Positions 15,057-15,642 of a stretch of DNA of 15,642 nucleotides are shown piece by piece. The notes below the pieces were generated by a model. The model was not told the origin of the DNA. It made no database searches and worked only from the letters and a program-made list of their open reading frames with translations. Origin of the DNA: Alphaproteobacteria bacterium (GTDB taxonomy: Bacteria > Pseudomonadota > Alphaproteobacteria > Sphingomonadales > Emcibacteraceae); contig JAADGA010000051.1 in assembly GCA_013152615.1 (NCBI GenBank), positions 1 to 15,642 on the forward strand, written 5' to 3'. A program made the position numbers and the translations under genes. Every line of letters begins with the position of its first letter. The stretch's first letter is position 1.

Positions 15057-15562
15057 CAGTCAAATTATGCCTGATCGTGGCGATGGCGGAAAATGGTGTT
15101 ATCGGCAAAGACAACCGCCTGCCGTGGCACATATCCTCGGACCTTAAATATTTCAAACAGAAAACTCTCGGCAAACCGGTGATCATGGGGCGCAAAACCT
15201 TCCAGTCCATCGGCAGGCCATTGCCGAATCGGACCAATATTGTCCTGACCCGTGATGTGACCTTTGCCCCGGAAGGCGTAATCCCCGCACATACCCTCGA
15301 CATGGCCCTCGAGGTCGGCCGCAATATGGCACTGGTTAAAAAGGTTAACGAGGTCATGGTAATCGGCGGGGCCGAAATATACCGGCTTACCCTGCCGGAC
15401 GCCGATCGGCTGTATCTCACCCGTATTCACGACGAGATTGACGGTGACACTACCTTCCCGACCCTCAACAGCGATGACTGGCTCGAAGGCTCATGTGAAA
15501 GATTCACTGCTGGCGAAAAAGACAGTCACGACTACAGCCTGATTATCCTTGATCGGATCTAG
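15053..15562 (+). CDS. folA: Dihydrofolate reductase
   Basis: Reduces dihydrofolate to tetrahydrofolate with NADPH, regenerating the cofactor oxidised by ThyA. The protein has 169 residues, with [20 protein letters not shown] at residues 9-28, the catalytic acid D30 in [23 protein letters not shown] (NADPH and folate contacts), and VIGGAEIYR. The start is GTG at 15053-15055, overlapping the thyA TGA by 4 bp (GTGA), the standard coupling arrangement. The stop at 15560-15562 is followed by 80 bp of AT-rich sequence to the window end, in which no gene or clear terminator is seen. Confidence 0.98.
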   Translation: MTVKLCLIVAMAENGVIGKDNRLPWHISSDLKYFKQKTLGKPVIMGRKTFQSIGRPLPNRTNIVLTRDVTFAPEGVIPAHTLDMALEVGRNMALVKKVNEVMVIGGAEIYRLTLPDADRLYLTRIHDEIDGDTTFPTLNSDDWLEGSCERFTAGEKDSHDYSLIILDRI

Positions 15563-15642
15563 GCCAATCCCGCCCTGCTGCCATATTAATTTCAAGCCTT
15601 GTTGCCGCTGTTAATAAATTAATAATTTTATTATATTAGATT

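Overview
This window looks like the chromosome of an alphaproteobacterium. The evidence is a circularly permuted (two-piece) tmRNA gene, an SspB adaptor of the alphaproteobacterial type, a COQ9-family ubiquinone protein, two YdcH-like DUF465 proteins, and a class I fumarase followed by a small ribbon-helix-helix protein. I cannot name the genus. Most of the window is ordinary housekeeping sequence with good coding density. The exceptions are one repeat-filled gap of about 0.9 kb and the non-coding stretch that holds the tmRNA.

Layout. The 3' part of secA (1-2435, +) faces a GNAT acetyltransferase (3370-3837, -) across a gap filled with about 147-bp structured repeat units: three on +, two on -, plus degenerate pieces. 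Next come rpsU (-) with a clear terminator, COQ9 (+), purE (-) and a diguanylate cyclase (+). Then follow a DUF465 gene (-), ubiX (-, apparently frameshifted) and a second very small DUF465 gene (+, 7601-7771). A minus-strand block holds class I fumarase and a ribbon-helix-helix protein, preceded by sspB. A probable copper-uptake pair on the minus strand (DUF2946 protein, then an OprC-like TonB-dependent receptor) lies divergent from an exported PAP2 phosphatase (+). The permuted ssrA gene (-, about 13905-14170) lies between PAP2 and the thyA-folA operon (+).

Functional links. ThyA and DHFR form the thymidylate/folate cycle and overlap by 4 bp. COQ9 and UbiX both serve ubiquinone synthesis but are not in one operon. 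The tmRNA encodes the degradation tag ANDNNEAFAVAA, and SspB, 3.6 kb away, is the adaptor expected to hand such tagged proteins to ClpXP.

Most notable observations: (1) the repeat family between secA and the GNAT gene, whose stems show compensatory base changes between copies and which points the same way relative to each flanking gene; (2) the permuted tmRNA with only a 7-nt spacer between its two pieces; (3) a one-base frameshift in ubiX; (4) a duplicated SEC-C zinc motif at the SecA C-terminus; (5) a copper-receptor homologue lacking the cysteine of the OprC CxxxM motif. I see no clear evidence of a defence island, prophage, transposase or CRISPR array.
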